Shown: positions 21,811 through 30,586 of the stretch, piece after piece
Layout: each line of letters opens with the position of its first letter
Position numbering within the stretch: position 1 is the stretch's first letter
Assembly: GCA_002782005.1 (NCBI GenBank)
Contig: PFGT01000101.1
Location: 1 to 64,000, forward strand
Source of the DNA: Hydrogenophilales bacterium CG12_big_fil_rev_8_21_14_0_65_61_21
Lineage (GTDB): Bacteria > Pseudomonadota > Gammaproteobacteria > Burkholderiales > Thiobacillaceae
Length of the DNA stretch: 64,000 bases
Reading direction: 5' to 3'
The notes under the pieces: generated by a model
What the model saw: only the letters and a program-made list of their open reading frames with translations
Told to the model about the DNA's origin: nothing
The model's database searches: none
Translations under genes and position numbers: made by a program

Positions 21811-23667
21811 TCATTCCGGCTGTATCTCCACCAGGACCTGATCCGGGGTTACGGCGTCGCCCTTGGCAATGAGGACCGATACCACGGTGCCGGACACGGC
21901 GGCCTGGACCTCGTTTTCCATCTTCATGGCCTCGATGATGAAGATGCCGTCGCCGGCCTTGACCTTATCGCCAACCTTGACCTTGACGTCGACGATGGTG
22001 CCGGGCATCGCCGTGGTGACATGGCCGGCATGGCTGGGCCGCGGTCGTTTGCCGGCGGTGGAGGCCGCGCCGTCCTTACCGGTGGTCTTGCGGTGCGCGC
22101 CGGAGCCGGCGCTGACTTCGATTTCGTCCAGCGTTTCCACCAGGACCTCTTCCGATATGCCGTCGACATGGACGTAGAACGGCCGTTCGGTCTCGTCGCC
22201 GTGACCGCTGCCAGTGATGCGGATGTGGTAGGTCTCGCCGTGCAAGGTCACCTTGAATTCGTTCGGCGCATAGACCGCCGGGCTGGCTATTGCTTCCTTG
22301 GCCGAGGGCGGCAGCAGGGGTTCCGGGGTCAGGCTGCCGGCGGCGCGTTCCAGCAGGAAGGTGCGACCGATGTCCGGGAACATGGCGTAGGTCAGCACAT
22401 CCTCGTCGCTCTTGGCCAGGCCTTCGCTGTCGGCGCGCAGCTTGTCCAACTCGGCGCCGATCAGATCGGCCGGGCGGCAGGTGATGACCTCCTGATTGCC
22501 CACGGCCATCTTCCGTACTTCTTCGTTGACGGCACCCGGCGCCTTGCCGTAGCGGCCGAGCAGGTAGTTCTTGACCTCGTTGGCAACCGATTTGTAGCGC
22601 CCGCCAGTGAGCACGTTAAGCACCGCCTGGGTGCCGACGATCTGGGAGGTCGGGGTGACCAGCGGCGGGTAGCCAAGGTCTTCGCGAACCCGGGGAATTT
22701 CCAGCATGACCTCGTCCATACGGTTGAGCGCGCCCTGTTCCTTTAATTGGTTGGCCAGGTTGGAGATCATGCCGCCGGGTACCTGAGAGGTGAGGATGCG
22801 GGAATCGACCAGGTGCGAGTCCATCTCGAACTGCCAGTATTTCTTGCGCACTTCACGGAAGTGGGCGGCGATCTCCTGCAATAGCGGCAAGCTGAGACCG
22901 GTGTCGTACTCGGTGCCGGCTAGGGCGGCGACCAGGCTTTCGGTGGTGGCGTGGCTGGCGCCCTCGGAGAAGGCCGAGTTGCAACAGTCGATGATGTCGA
23001 CGCCGGCCTCCACAGCCTTCATGTGCACCATGGTCGATAGGCCGGCGGTAGCGTGACTGTGTGAATTGACCGGCAGGTCGGTGGCCGCCTTGATCGCCTT
23101 GACCAGTTCGTAGGCGACGTAGGGCGTGAGCAGGCCGGCCATGTCCTTGATGGCGATGGAGTCGACGCCCATGTCGGTGAGTTGCTTCGCCATCTCGACG
23201 AAGTAGGCGATGTCGTGGACCGGGCTGACGGTATAGGAAATCGCGCCCTGGGCGTGTTTGCCGCTCTTCTTGACCGCATCGATGGCGACTCGCATGTTGC
23301 GGATGTCGTTCATGGCGTCGAATACCCGGAACACGTCGATGCCGTTGTCGGCGGCTTTTTGCACGAAAGCACGGACCACATCGTCGGCATAGTGGCGGTA
23401 GCCGAGCAGATTCTGGCCGCGTAGCAGCATCTGGATGCGGGTGTTGGGCAAGGCGCGGCGCAGCTTCTTTAGCCGTTCCCAGGGGTCTTCCTTGAGAAAA
23501 CGAACGCAGGCGTCAAAGGTGGCGCCGCCCCAGGCCTCCAGCGACCAGAAGCCGACCTGATCGAGCTTGCCGCAGATCGGCAGCATGTCGTCGGTCCGCA
23601 TACGGGTGGCGATGAGTGATTGGTGACCGTCGCGCAGGACGAGGTCGGTGACTTGTACTTTTGCCAT
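21811..23667 (-). CDS. Pyruvate carboxylase subunit B / oxaloacetate decarboxylase alpha subunit
   Basis: LRDGHQSLIATRMRT carboxyltransferase start; biotinyl domain motif EAMKMENEV. Confidence 0.92.
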   Translation of the reverse strand: MAKVQVTDLVLRDGHQSLIATRMRTDDMLPICGKLDQVGFWSLEAWGGATFDACVRFLKEDPWERLKKLRRALPNTRIQMLLRGQNLLGYRHYADDVVRAFVQKAADNGIDVFRVFDAMNDIRNMRVAIDAVKKSGKHAQGAISYTVSPVHDIAYFVEMAKQLTDMGVDSIAIKDMAGLLTPYVAYELVKAIKAATDLPVNSHSHATAGLSTMVHMKAVEAGVDIIDCCNSAFSEGASHATTESLVAALAGTEYDTGLSLPLLQEIAAHFREVRKKYWQFEMDSHLVDSRILTSQVPGGMISNLANQLKEQGALNRMDEVMLEIPRVREDLGYPPLVTPTSQIVGTQAVLNVLTGGRYKSVANEVKNYLLGRYGKAPGAVNEEVRKMAVGNQEVITCRPADLIGAELDKLRADSEGLAKSDEDVLTYAMFPDIGRTFLLERAAGSLTPEPLLPPSAKEAIASPAVYAPNEFKVTLHGETYHIRITGSGHGDETERPFYVHVDGISEEVLVETLDEIEVSAGSGAHRKTTGKDGAASTAGKRPRPSHAGHVTTAMPGTIVDVKVKVGDKVKAGDGIFIIEAMKMENEVQAAVSGTVVSVLIAKGDAVTPDQVLVEIQPE

Positions 23668-23684
23668 TGCTGAATTTCCTGGGG

Positions 23685-25103
23685 TTACATGCCGAGATGG
23701 GCGGCCAGGGCCGCTGAAATCGCCGCCGCCATGAACTCTGGCGGGCGCCGTACATGATAATCGATGAGTTCTGTATGGGCCTCGACGAAGCCGGTGTCGA
23801 AGCGACCGCTACGGAACTCATCGTTGTTGAGAATCTCCCGGTAATACGGGACGGTGGTCTTGACACCGTAGACCACCATGTCGTCCAGGACCCGTTTGCC
23901 GCGTTCGACCACGCTGTTCCAGTCGAGCGCCCAGACGATCAGTTTGGCGCACATCGAGTCGTAATAGGGCGGGATGATATAGCCGGTATACATGGCGGCA
24001 TCGATCCGGACGCCGGGGCCGCCGGGCGCATAGTAGCGGGTGATGCGGCCGAAGCTGGGGAGAAAGTCGTTCTTCGGGTCTTCGGCATTGATGCGGAATT
24101 CCATGGCGAAACCACGGTAGTTGATGTCTTCCTGTTTGTATTGCAGCGGCAAGCCGCTGGCAATGCGGATTTGCTCCTGGACGATATCGATGCCGGTGAT
24201 GGTCTCGGTCACGGTGTGCTCGACCTGAAGCCGGGTGTTCATCTCCATGAAATAAAACTGGTTGTCCTTATCGAGCAGGAACTCCACCGTCCCGGCGTTT
24301 TTATAGCCCACCGTCTTGGCCGCCTGGACCGCGATCTTGCCGATGTAGTCGCGTTGGGCGCGGGACAGTTGCGGCGATGGCGCAATCTCGATCAGCTTCT
24401 GGTTGCGGCGCTGGATGGAGCAATCGCGCTCGAACAGGTGGACGACATTGCCGAAACTGTCGCCCAGCACCTGCACCTCGATGTGGCGGGGATGGACCAC
24501 ACACTTCTCGATGAACACCTCGGGCTTGCCGAAGGCCTTGCTGGCCTCGGAGATCACCCGTTCGTAGTTCTTGACCAGGTCGTCCTCGGAGTCGCAGCGC
24601 CGAATGCCCCGGCCGCCGCCGCCGTTGGTGGCCTTGAGCATGACCGGGTAGCCGATGTCGTTGGCCAGGGCGCGGGCCTTTTCGAGGTTTTCGAGGTTAT
24701 GGTCGGAACCGGGAGTGACCGGGATGCCGGCCTTAATCATGGCCTGACGGGCTTGTATCTTGTCGCCCATCTGGCGGATGACCTCGGGCGAGGGGCCGAT
24801 GAACCGGATGCCGCGCCGGGCGCAGATTTCTGCCAGCGCCGGGTTTTCCGACAGGAAACCATAGCCGGGGTGTAGTGCGTCGCAGCCGGAGGCAACGGCC
24901 AGGTTGACGATATTGTGGGTATTTAGATAGCCGACGACCGGGTCCGAGCCGATGTTGTACGACTCGTCCGCCTTCTTGACGTGCAGGGCATGACGATCGG
25001 CATCGGTGTAGATGGCGACCGAACGGATGCCCAATTCACGGCAGGCGCGAATGATCCGGACCGCAATTTCTCCGCGGTTGGCTATGAGTATCTTTTTAAT
25101 CAT
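23685..25103 (-). CDS. Biotin carboxylase subunit (pyruvate carboxylase subunit A / AccC-like)
   Basis: KKILIANRGEIAVRIIRACRELGI, GGGGRGIRR, MNTRLQVEHTVTE; adjacent to subunit B. Confidence 0.92.
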   Translation of the reverse strand: MIKKILIANRGEIAVRIIRACRELGIRSVAIYTDADRHALHVKKADESYNIGSDPVVGYLNTHNIVNLAVASGCDALHPGYGFLSENPALAEICARRGIRFIGPSPEVIRQMGDKIQARQAMIKAGIPVTPGSDHNLENLEKARALANDIGYPVMLKATNGGGGRGIRRCDSEDDLVKNYERVISEASKAFGKPEVFIEKCVVHPRHIEVQVLGDSFGNVVHLFERDCSIQRRNQKLIEIAPSPQLSRAQRDYIGKIAVQAAKTVGYKNAGTVEFLLDKDNQFYFMEMNTRLQVEHTVTETITGIDIVQEQIRIASGLPLQYKQEDINYRGFAMEFRINAEDPKNDFLPSFGRITRYYAPGGPGVRIDAAMYTGYIIPPYYDSMCAKLIVWALDWNSVVERGKRVLDDMVVYGVKTTVPYYREILNNDEFRSGRFDTGFVEAHTELIDYHVRRPPEFMAAAISAALAAHLGM

Positions 25104-25273
25104 GGCGAAAATAAATTAGGCGGACAGGGCCTCAATGGAGCGGCGTGACGGCGTAGTTTATCCGGAGATCGCGTTATTGTCGCTGTGACCTGAGCACGGG
25201 CCAGCGATCCGTGCAGCGCTAGGGCTGCGAGAATACCGGAATGGACTCAGACTTGGACGCTGCGCCTAAGTGC

Positions 25274-25298
25274 AAAAGGCTTGCATTGCGCAAGCCTT
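25274..25298 (-). terminator. Intrinsic terminator of tRNA-Thr
   Basis: On the minus strand AAGGCTTGC-GCAAT-GCAAGCCTT followed by TT; perfect 9-bp stem just after the tRNA. Confidence 0.75.
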
Positions 25299-25307
25299 CG
25301 ATTTTGA

Positions 25308-25383
25308 TGGTGCCGGTGAAAGGAGTCGAACCCTCGACCTTCGCATTACGAATGCGCTGCTCTACCAACTGAGCTACACCGGC
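25308..25383 (-). tRNA. tRNA-Thr(CGT)
   Basis: GCCGGTGTAGCTCAGTTGGTAGAGCAGCGCATTCGTAATGCGAAGGTCGAGGGTTCGACTCCTTTCACCGGCACCA: 7-bp acceptor, D and T arms, anticodon loop TTCGTAA, encoded CCA. Confidence 0.97.
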
Positions 25384-26447
25384 GCGGCGCGGATTATATC
25401 AGGCCAAGTGAATAAACGAAGGGTCGGTTCCGGTGTTTTCCCGGTCATTAGATCGGCGAGTAATTCAGCGCTGGCGGGGGCCAGGGTGACGCCATAGCGG
25501 AAATGGCCGCTGTTGACGAACAGGTTTTCCAGGATCGGGTGCCGGGCGATTATGGGTATGTTGTCCGGGGCGCCAGGCCGCAGACCGGCCCAGTGCCGGA
25601 TCGGGCCGCTGGCGGCGACGTCTGGCAACAGGCGCGACATGAAGCCATGCAGTCGGTCGCGCGCTTCAACGGTGGTGGTCTTGTCGAAGCCGACGTCTTC
25701 CAGCGTGCTGCCGGCGAGTATGTGACCGTCGGCGCGCGGCACCAGATATTGGCCAGCCTCATACAGTATGCACGGCAGCCGTCCTGGCTCGGTTCGGTAG
25801 AGCAGCATCTGGCCGCGTATGGGGCGGATCGGCAGCCCGGCAGCGTGCTGATCCAGTAGATTCGCGCTCCAGGCACCGGTGGCGACGACGAACTGGTCGG
25901 CTGGCCAGCGCCGGTCGCCGGAAACAGCGGCGGTCACCCGGTTGGCCTGGGTGGTCAGGCTGATCGTTCCGATTTCGCTATGGATGGTCACCCCAAGCCG
26001 ACGTAGACCTTCCAGCAAGGCTTGAAGAAGACGTGGATTGCGGACCTGCGCGACCTCTGGCAGCCAGAGACCCGGGCCGAATCCGGTCAGCGCGGCGGGT
26101 GCGACCGTTGCGGCCTGGCCGGCAAACCCTGTTTCGGCTTGTGCCCGGTCATAGGGCGCCCGTATCAACATGCCCGTTCGGCGATATTCCGGGTCGATGG
26201 CGGCGGTCTTGTGGATGGCGTCGATCCAGTCTGGATACAGGGCCTGGCTGTGCTCGGTCAATGCCCGGAGCGGCGCCGGGTAATTCCATGGCAACAGCAG
26301 GCTGAGTATGCCGGCGCCTGCCCACGAGGCTTCCTGGCCGGGCGTGCCGCGTTCCAGCACTTCGACCTGGGCGCCGCGGCGGGCAAGTTCCCAGGCAGAG
26401 GCTAGTCCGGCGATGCCGGCGCCGATAACGACAATAGGCTTGCTCAC
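25374..26447 (-). CDS. thiO: Glycine oxidase ThiO-like FAD-dependent oxidoreductase (GTG start at 26447 preferred)
   Basis: PIVVIGAGIAGLASAWELARRGAQVEVLER, C-terminal FVNSGHFRYGVTLAPASAELLADLM. Confidence 0.87.
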   Translation of the reverse strand: MSKPIVVIGAGIAGLASAWELARRGAQVEVLERGTPGQEASWAGAGILSLLLPWNYPAPLRALTEHSQALYPDWIDAIHKTAAIDPEYRRTGMLIRAPYDRAQAETGFAGQAATVAPAALTGFGPGLWLPEVAQVRNPRLLQALLEGLRRLGVTIHSEIGTISLTTQANRVTAAVSGDRRWPADQFVVATGAWSANLLDQHAAGLPIRPIRGQMLLYRTEPGRLPCILYEAGQYLVPRADGHILAGSTLEDVGFDKTTTVEARDRLHGFMSRLLPDVAASGPIRHWAGLRPGAPDNIPIIARHPILENLFVNSGHFRYGVTLAPASAELLADLMTGKTPEPTLRLFTWPDIIRAAPV

Positions 26448-26534
26448 TGGGTCGGGTTCATAGTCGGAGTCGGGCCATTCTAGCAAAGCCGGCCAGCGGC
26501 GTTAGAATGTCCCTGTTCGCCGGAGAGAATCCCA

Positions 26535-27503
26535 ATGCCGTTTCCCGTTCTGAAATTACTGTCGCCGGATGAGTTCCGTTCCGGCGAGGCTATTTCGAGC
26601 GATCTGGGCATTTCCAGGGCCAGCGTTCACAACCGGGTGGAGCAGGCACGGGGCTTGGGGGTCGCCATTCAGGCGGTGCGTGGCAAGGGTTATCGTCTGG
26701 CCGAGCGCTATAGCTGGCTGGAACCGGAATGCTTGACGGCGGCGCTGGCACACTCGGGTTACCACGTGCTCGTCCATGAGCAGGTGGATTCCACTAACAG
26801 CCTGTTGCTGAACCTGGCCCAGCAGGGGCAGCCGCACAAGAGCATCCTGGCGGCGGAGTGGCAGGCCCAGGGCCGTGGTCGCAGAGGTCGGACCTGGTTG
26901 GCGCCCTTGGGTAGTGGTCTGACCTTTTCGCTGCTTTGGCGTTTTCAAAGGCCCTTGACCGCGCTTTCGGGATTGAGTCTGGCGGTCGGCCTGGCCCTGG
27001 CGCGCGGCTTCAGGACGCTGGGCATCGAGGCGGTTGAGCTGAAATGGCCCAATGATGTTTTGCTGCACGGAGGCAAGTTGGCCGGCATCCTCATCGAGAC
27101 CCATGGCGACATGCTGAGCGCGGCAACGGCGGTGATCGGCATCGGGGTCAATGTTCGCTCGGCCATGGCCGCAACCGATGCCATGGACTTCCAGCCGGTC
27201 GCCATGGAGGACGCGCTCGGCGACCGGCTGGACCGGAACGAGGTATTGGTGCGTTTGCTGACTCAACTGGATACGGTACTGAAGGCATTCGACCAGAGTG
27301 GCTTCGCACCTTTTGTCGATGAATGGCAACGGCTGCATGTCTGGCAGAATCGGCCGGTGCGGGTGATCAGCGGCGGACAGCGCATCATGGAAGGCGTGGC
27401 GCTGGGGGTCGACGCGGCGGGGCTGCTGCGTTTGAATACCGCCGATGGCATCCGCCTGGTTCACTCGGGGGAGGTTAGCCTGCGCTCGGGGGGCGCATCG
27501 TGA
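26535..27503 (+). CDS. birA: Biotin--[acetyl-CoA-carboxylase] ligase BirA
   Basis: N-terminal HTH, AEWQAQGRGRRGRTWLAPLGSGLTFSLLW, LKWPNDVLLHGGKLAGILIE. Confidence 0.94.
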   Translation: MPFPVLKLLSPDEFRSGEAISSDLGISRASVHNRVEQARGLGVAIQAVRGKGYRLAERYSWLEPECLTAALAHSGYHVLVHEQVDSTNSLLLNLAQQGQPHKSILAAEWQAQGRGRRGRTWLAPLGSGLTFSLLWRFQRPLTALSGLSLAVGLALARGFRTLGIEAVELKWPNDVLLHGGKLAGILIETHGDMLSAATAVIGIGVNVRSAMAATDAMDFQPVAMEDALGDRLDRNEVLVRLLTQLDTVLKAFDQSGFAPFVDEWQRLHVWQNRPVRVISGGQRIMEGVALGVDAAGLLRLNTADGIRLVHSGEVSLRSGGAS

Positions 27504-28252
27504 TGCTGCTGCTGGATGTCGGTAACAGCCGGATCAAGTGGGGTATCTGGCACGCCGGCGAATGGCATGAGCGGGGCGTGGCGCCGACCTCGGAACTTGG
27601 CGCGTTGCGGGCCGTGTTGGCCAGGACAACGCCGCGTTGGGCGGCAATCGGTTGCGTAGCGGGCGACGAGGTTCGGGCGCGTTTGGCGGCCATGCTCGAT
27701 GTCGCCGGCGTAAAGGCGGTCTGGTTACAGTCGGCGGCGGAGTGGCATGGCTTGGTCAACCGTTATGAGCCGCCCGAAAGCTTGGGTATTGATCGCTATG
27801 CCGCGTTGATCGCCAGCTATAAAAACGGTTGTGCGCCCTGCATCGTGGTTAGCGCGGGCACCGCGCTGACGGTGGATGCACTGGCTGGCAACGGCGAATT
27901 CCTGGGCGGTATGATACTGCCCGGCGTCGCGCTCATGCGCCGCACGTTGACCGTCGGCACGGCAGGCTTGGCGACCACGAACGGCGCCTGGCAGCCGTTC
28001 CCTCGCACCACCGGGGCGGCGGTGGAAACGGGAATCTGGACGGCGATTTCGGCCGCCGTGGCGGTTATGTATAGCCGCCTGACCAGACAGTCGAGTGCGA
28101 CTGTAGACACTGTGTTGACTGGCGGCGACGCCAGCCTGCTGGCACGCCGTTTGTCGGCGGATGCGCTACCTGGTTCCGTGACAGTCGATGAATATCTGAT
28201 ATTGGAGGGCTTGCTTTGGTTAGCGCGGGGTATGAACGTGCCGGGCGTATAA
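27500..28252 (+). CDS. coaX: Type III pantothenate kinase CoaX
   Basis: LLLDVGNSRIKWG, GIDRYAALIAS, VVSAGTALTVDAL; overlaps birA. Confidence 0.93.
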   Translation: MMLLLDVGNSRIKWGIWHAGEWHERGVAPTSELGALRAVLARTTPRWAAIGCVAGDEVRARLAAMLDVAGVKAVWLQSAAEWHGLVNRYEPPESLGIDRYAALIASYKNGCAPCIVVSAGTALTVDALAGNGEFLGGMILPGVALMRRTLTVGTAGLATTNGAWQPFPRTTGAAVETGIWTAISAAVAVMYSRLTRQSSATVDTVLTGGDASLLARRLSADALPGSVTVDEYLILEGLLWLARGMNVPGV

Positions 28253-28926
28253 CGCTCTTTCTGGCGGTGCTCAATCTGCTGGCGCTTGGTTTTGGCGCTG
28301 GGCTGCGCTATGTCGAGGCCAATCGGATGCCCGGCTTCGATGAGTTGAACGCCGAGAAGATACATTTATGGTCGCAGCCTCGAATGTACCAACCCCGTAC
28401 TCCGGTGGCGCCGCCACTGGCCGCCGATTCGACCGCCGCCGTCCGAAACACGCTATGCCTGGCGCTTGAGAATATCAGCCAGGCCAATTTCCAAGACCTC
28501 CAGACACTGATGCAGGCCAATGGCATCGACAGCGCCCAATGCACATACGAGTTCGACAAAAAACTGGCCTGGTGGGTGTTCTGGCCGCCGGAATATGAGG
28601 CGGCGCGACGCGATAAGGCGTTGCAATCGATCCATGCGGCCGGGGTAAAAGATGTGTTGCCCATAATTCAGGGGGCGATGGCGCAGGCATTTTCGGTCGG
28701 GGTATTCATTTCCGCGAGCCAGGCTCGGCAATATCGGGATAGCTTGAGAAGTAAGGGCCTGGACAAGATCGAATATGGCCCACGACCCGGCATCGGCTAC
28801 CTTAGGCTCGGCTGCCAGGTAGATGAGCCAGACCGGTTGGCCCGCTTCGAAACGGCCTTACCGGCGTGGGCCAAGCCGGTGGATGCGGCGCAGTGTCAGG
28901 CAGGGCTTAAACCGCGACGACCGTGA
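28216..28926 (+). CDS. Membrane-anchored SPOR-domain-like protein
   Basis: N-terminal TM helix; C-terminal SPOR-like region (FSVGVFISASQARQYRDSLRSKGLDKIEYGPRPGIGYLRLG); downstream of birA-coaX. Confidence 0.65.
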   Translation: MVSAGYERAGRITLFLAVLNLLALGFGAGLRYVEANRMPGFDELNAEKIHLWSQPRMYQPRTPVAPPLAADSTAAVRNTLCLALENISQANFQDLQTLMQANGIDSAQCTYEFDKKLAWWVFWPPEYEAARRDKALQSIHAAGVKDVLPIIQGAMAQAFSVGVFISASQARQYRDSLRSKGLDKIEYGPRPGIGYLRLGCQVDEPDRLARFETALPAWAKPVDAAQCQAGLKPRRP

Positions 28927-30571
28927 AGCTGACCTTGAGCCAGGATTCACCCGAGTCCTCGACCGCTTCGAGGCGTATCAGGCGGCTTGGATCGAACGGC
29001 GAGCGCAATTGGTATTGACGGTTCTTGGCATAATCAGCGCCGCTGATCAGCAAATATTCCTGTTTTTCTTCGTTGGTGAGCAAAATAGCCTTGAGGTTCT
29101 GACTGCCCGACGGCAGGTCCAACTCATCGACGACGTAACCGCCAGTCGCATCGGCATTGTCCATCTTTAACGTGACGGCCTGGAACTGTTCGGACATCAG
29201 TTTGATCCCCGCCAAGCGATGGTCTTCGTCCTTGCGTGCCAGATGCATGACGATACCCAAGCGCCAAGCATTGTCGTCCCGCAGACTCAGGGCGATCAGC
29301 TTGCCCACCTTGATCCATTCATTGCTGAGTGGGTTGATATGAAAGCCCAGACCGGTTTCGCTGGAATCCGCCTGTTCCCATAGCTCATAGCGTGACTGCA
29401 GGGCGGTTTCACGTTGCTGCTCAAGTCCTTTATCCTTGGTGCGCTCGGTGACGAAGCCATAGAGCTTGATATCGAGTATTTCTTCAGGACTGATTGGGCT
29501 ACGGTTGCTTTTGACCTTGTTTTCAGCCTTGGATAGTTCGTTGCAGATATTGTTCAGGTCGTGGATGACCTTCCATTGTCCGGGTTGCGGAATGCGCTGG
29601 TTGACGCGGCGGTCGCGGTCGTCAAGTACCGCCCATTCCTTATCGACCAGATTGATCAGGTCATACCCTTCCGGCAAACGGAAATCCTCGGTTAGGCCGA
29701 GCGTGGCGGGTGGAGCGCCGGATTTAAGCGATTCAGTAATATCCCGGAGATGCTTGAGCAGGTCAGTCGTTGAGACAAAACGCAGAGCCGGGTCAGATGT
29801 CTGGTTACGGCTCCGTTTAAGACCTTGCCCTTTGCTGGTGTCGACGTAGAACGTATGGCTGCCCGGATCGTATAGGCTGTCGATACGGATCAGGTCGGAC
29901 CAGTTATCCAGCCATTGGTCGACCATTTCGATTTCTCTGGCCGCCAGGCTGCCGTTGCCGACTAGCGAAAGCAGCAAGGCCTGGCCATATTCCTGCGCCG
30001 GTGTGCGCTGCTCGGCATCGGTGGAATAGACCGTCACCGCCGTATTGCTGAAGTTGTCGAATTCGGCAATGCGATATAGGTTGTGCAACCGCAGCCAGAG
30101 CTTCTCGTCCGCTTGTTCATAGCGGAAATAGCGCCATTTGATGATGTCGGCGAAACCGCGGATGGCGCGGGAGGTGATGAGCGGGATCGACATCTGTATC
30201 TTGCTGCCGCCCGGATTGGCGATAAAGTCCATCAAGAAGCCGTGGTAGCCTCGGGTGATTTCCCAATAAAAGGCGTGGATGGCGATCCATAACCTGGTCT
30301 CGATGGATTTGGACATACGGGCGTTACGCAGGTACTGCATGCACAACGACGACTGCATGTCCCTGGTAGCCTCGTCCAGGTGCATCAGCACCTGTAGCCG
30401 ATCCTTGGAAAAATTCGATTCGGCGTGATTGAACTGAATCAGGTTTTGAACCACCTCTTCTTGGGCGCTGTAGATGTCCCCAGCAGGCAGGTCCTGAACC
30501 CAGCGAGTAATGGTTTTGAGGTTGCTCAGCACCCCTTGGTCGTCTTTTTTTTTCTTCAAAAAACTAAACAT
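28907..30571 (-). CDS. Uncharacterised 554-aa protein with possible divergent PilZ-like C-terminus
   Basis: Long ORF; ELWEQADSSETGLGFHINPLSNEWIKVGKLIAL contains a DxSxxG-like motif; no family firmly recognised. Confidence 0.6.
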   Translation of the reverse strand: MFSFLKKKKDDQGVLSNLKTITRWVQDLPAGDIYSAQEEVVQNLIQFNHAESNFSKDRLQVLMHLDEATRDMQSSLCMQYLRNARMSKSIETRLWIAIHAFYWEITRGYHGFLMDFIANPGGSKIQMSIPLITSRAIRGFADIIKWRYFRYEQADEKLWLRLHNLYRIAEFDNFSNTAVTVYSTDAEQRTPAQEYGQALLLSLVGNGSLAAREIEMVDQWLDNWSDLIRIDSLYDPGSHTFYVDTSKGQGLKRSRNQTSDPALRFVSTTDLLKHLRDITESLKSGAPPATLGLTEDFRLPEGYDLINLVDKEWAVLDDRDRRVNQRIPQPGQWKVIHDLNNICNELSKAENKVKSNRSPISPEEILDIKLYGFVTERTKDKGLEQQRETALQSRYELWEQADSSETGLGFHINPLSNEWIKVGKLIALSLRDDNAWRLGIVMHLARKDEDHRLAGIKLMSEQFQAVTLKMDNADATGGYVVDELDLPSGSQNLKAILLTNEEKQEYLLISGADYAKNRQYQLRSPFDPSRLIRLEAVEDSGESWLKVSFTVVAV

Positions 30572-30586
30572 ATCCCTTTGCCTTTA

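Noticed and set aside
23754-24875. Plus-strand 373-aa ORF opposite the biotin carboxylase gene
   Set aside because: Shadow ORF of the conserved biotin carboxylase subunit; composition mirrors the antisense codons.
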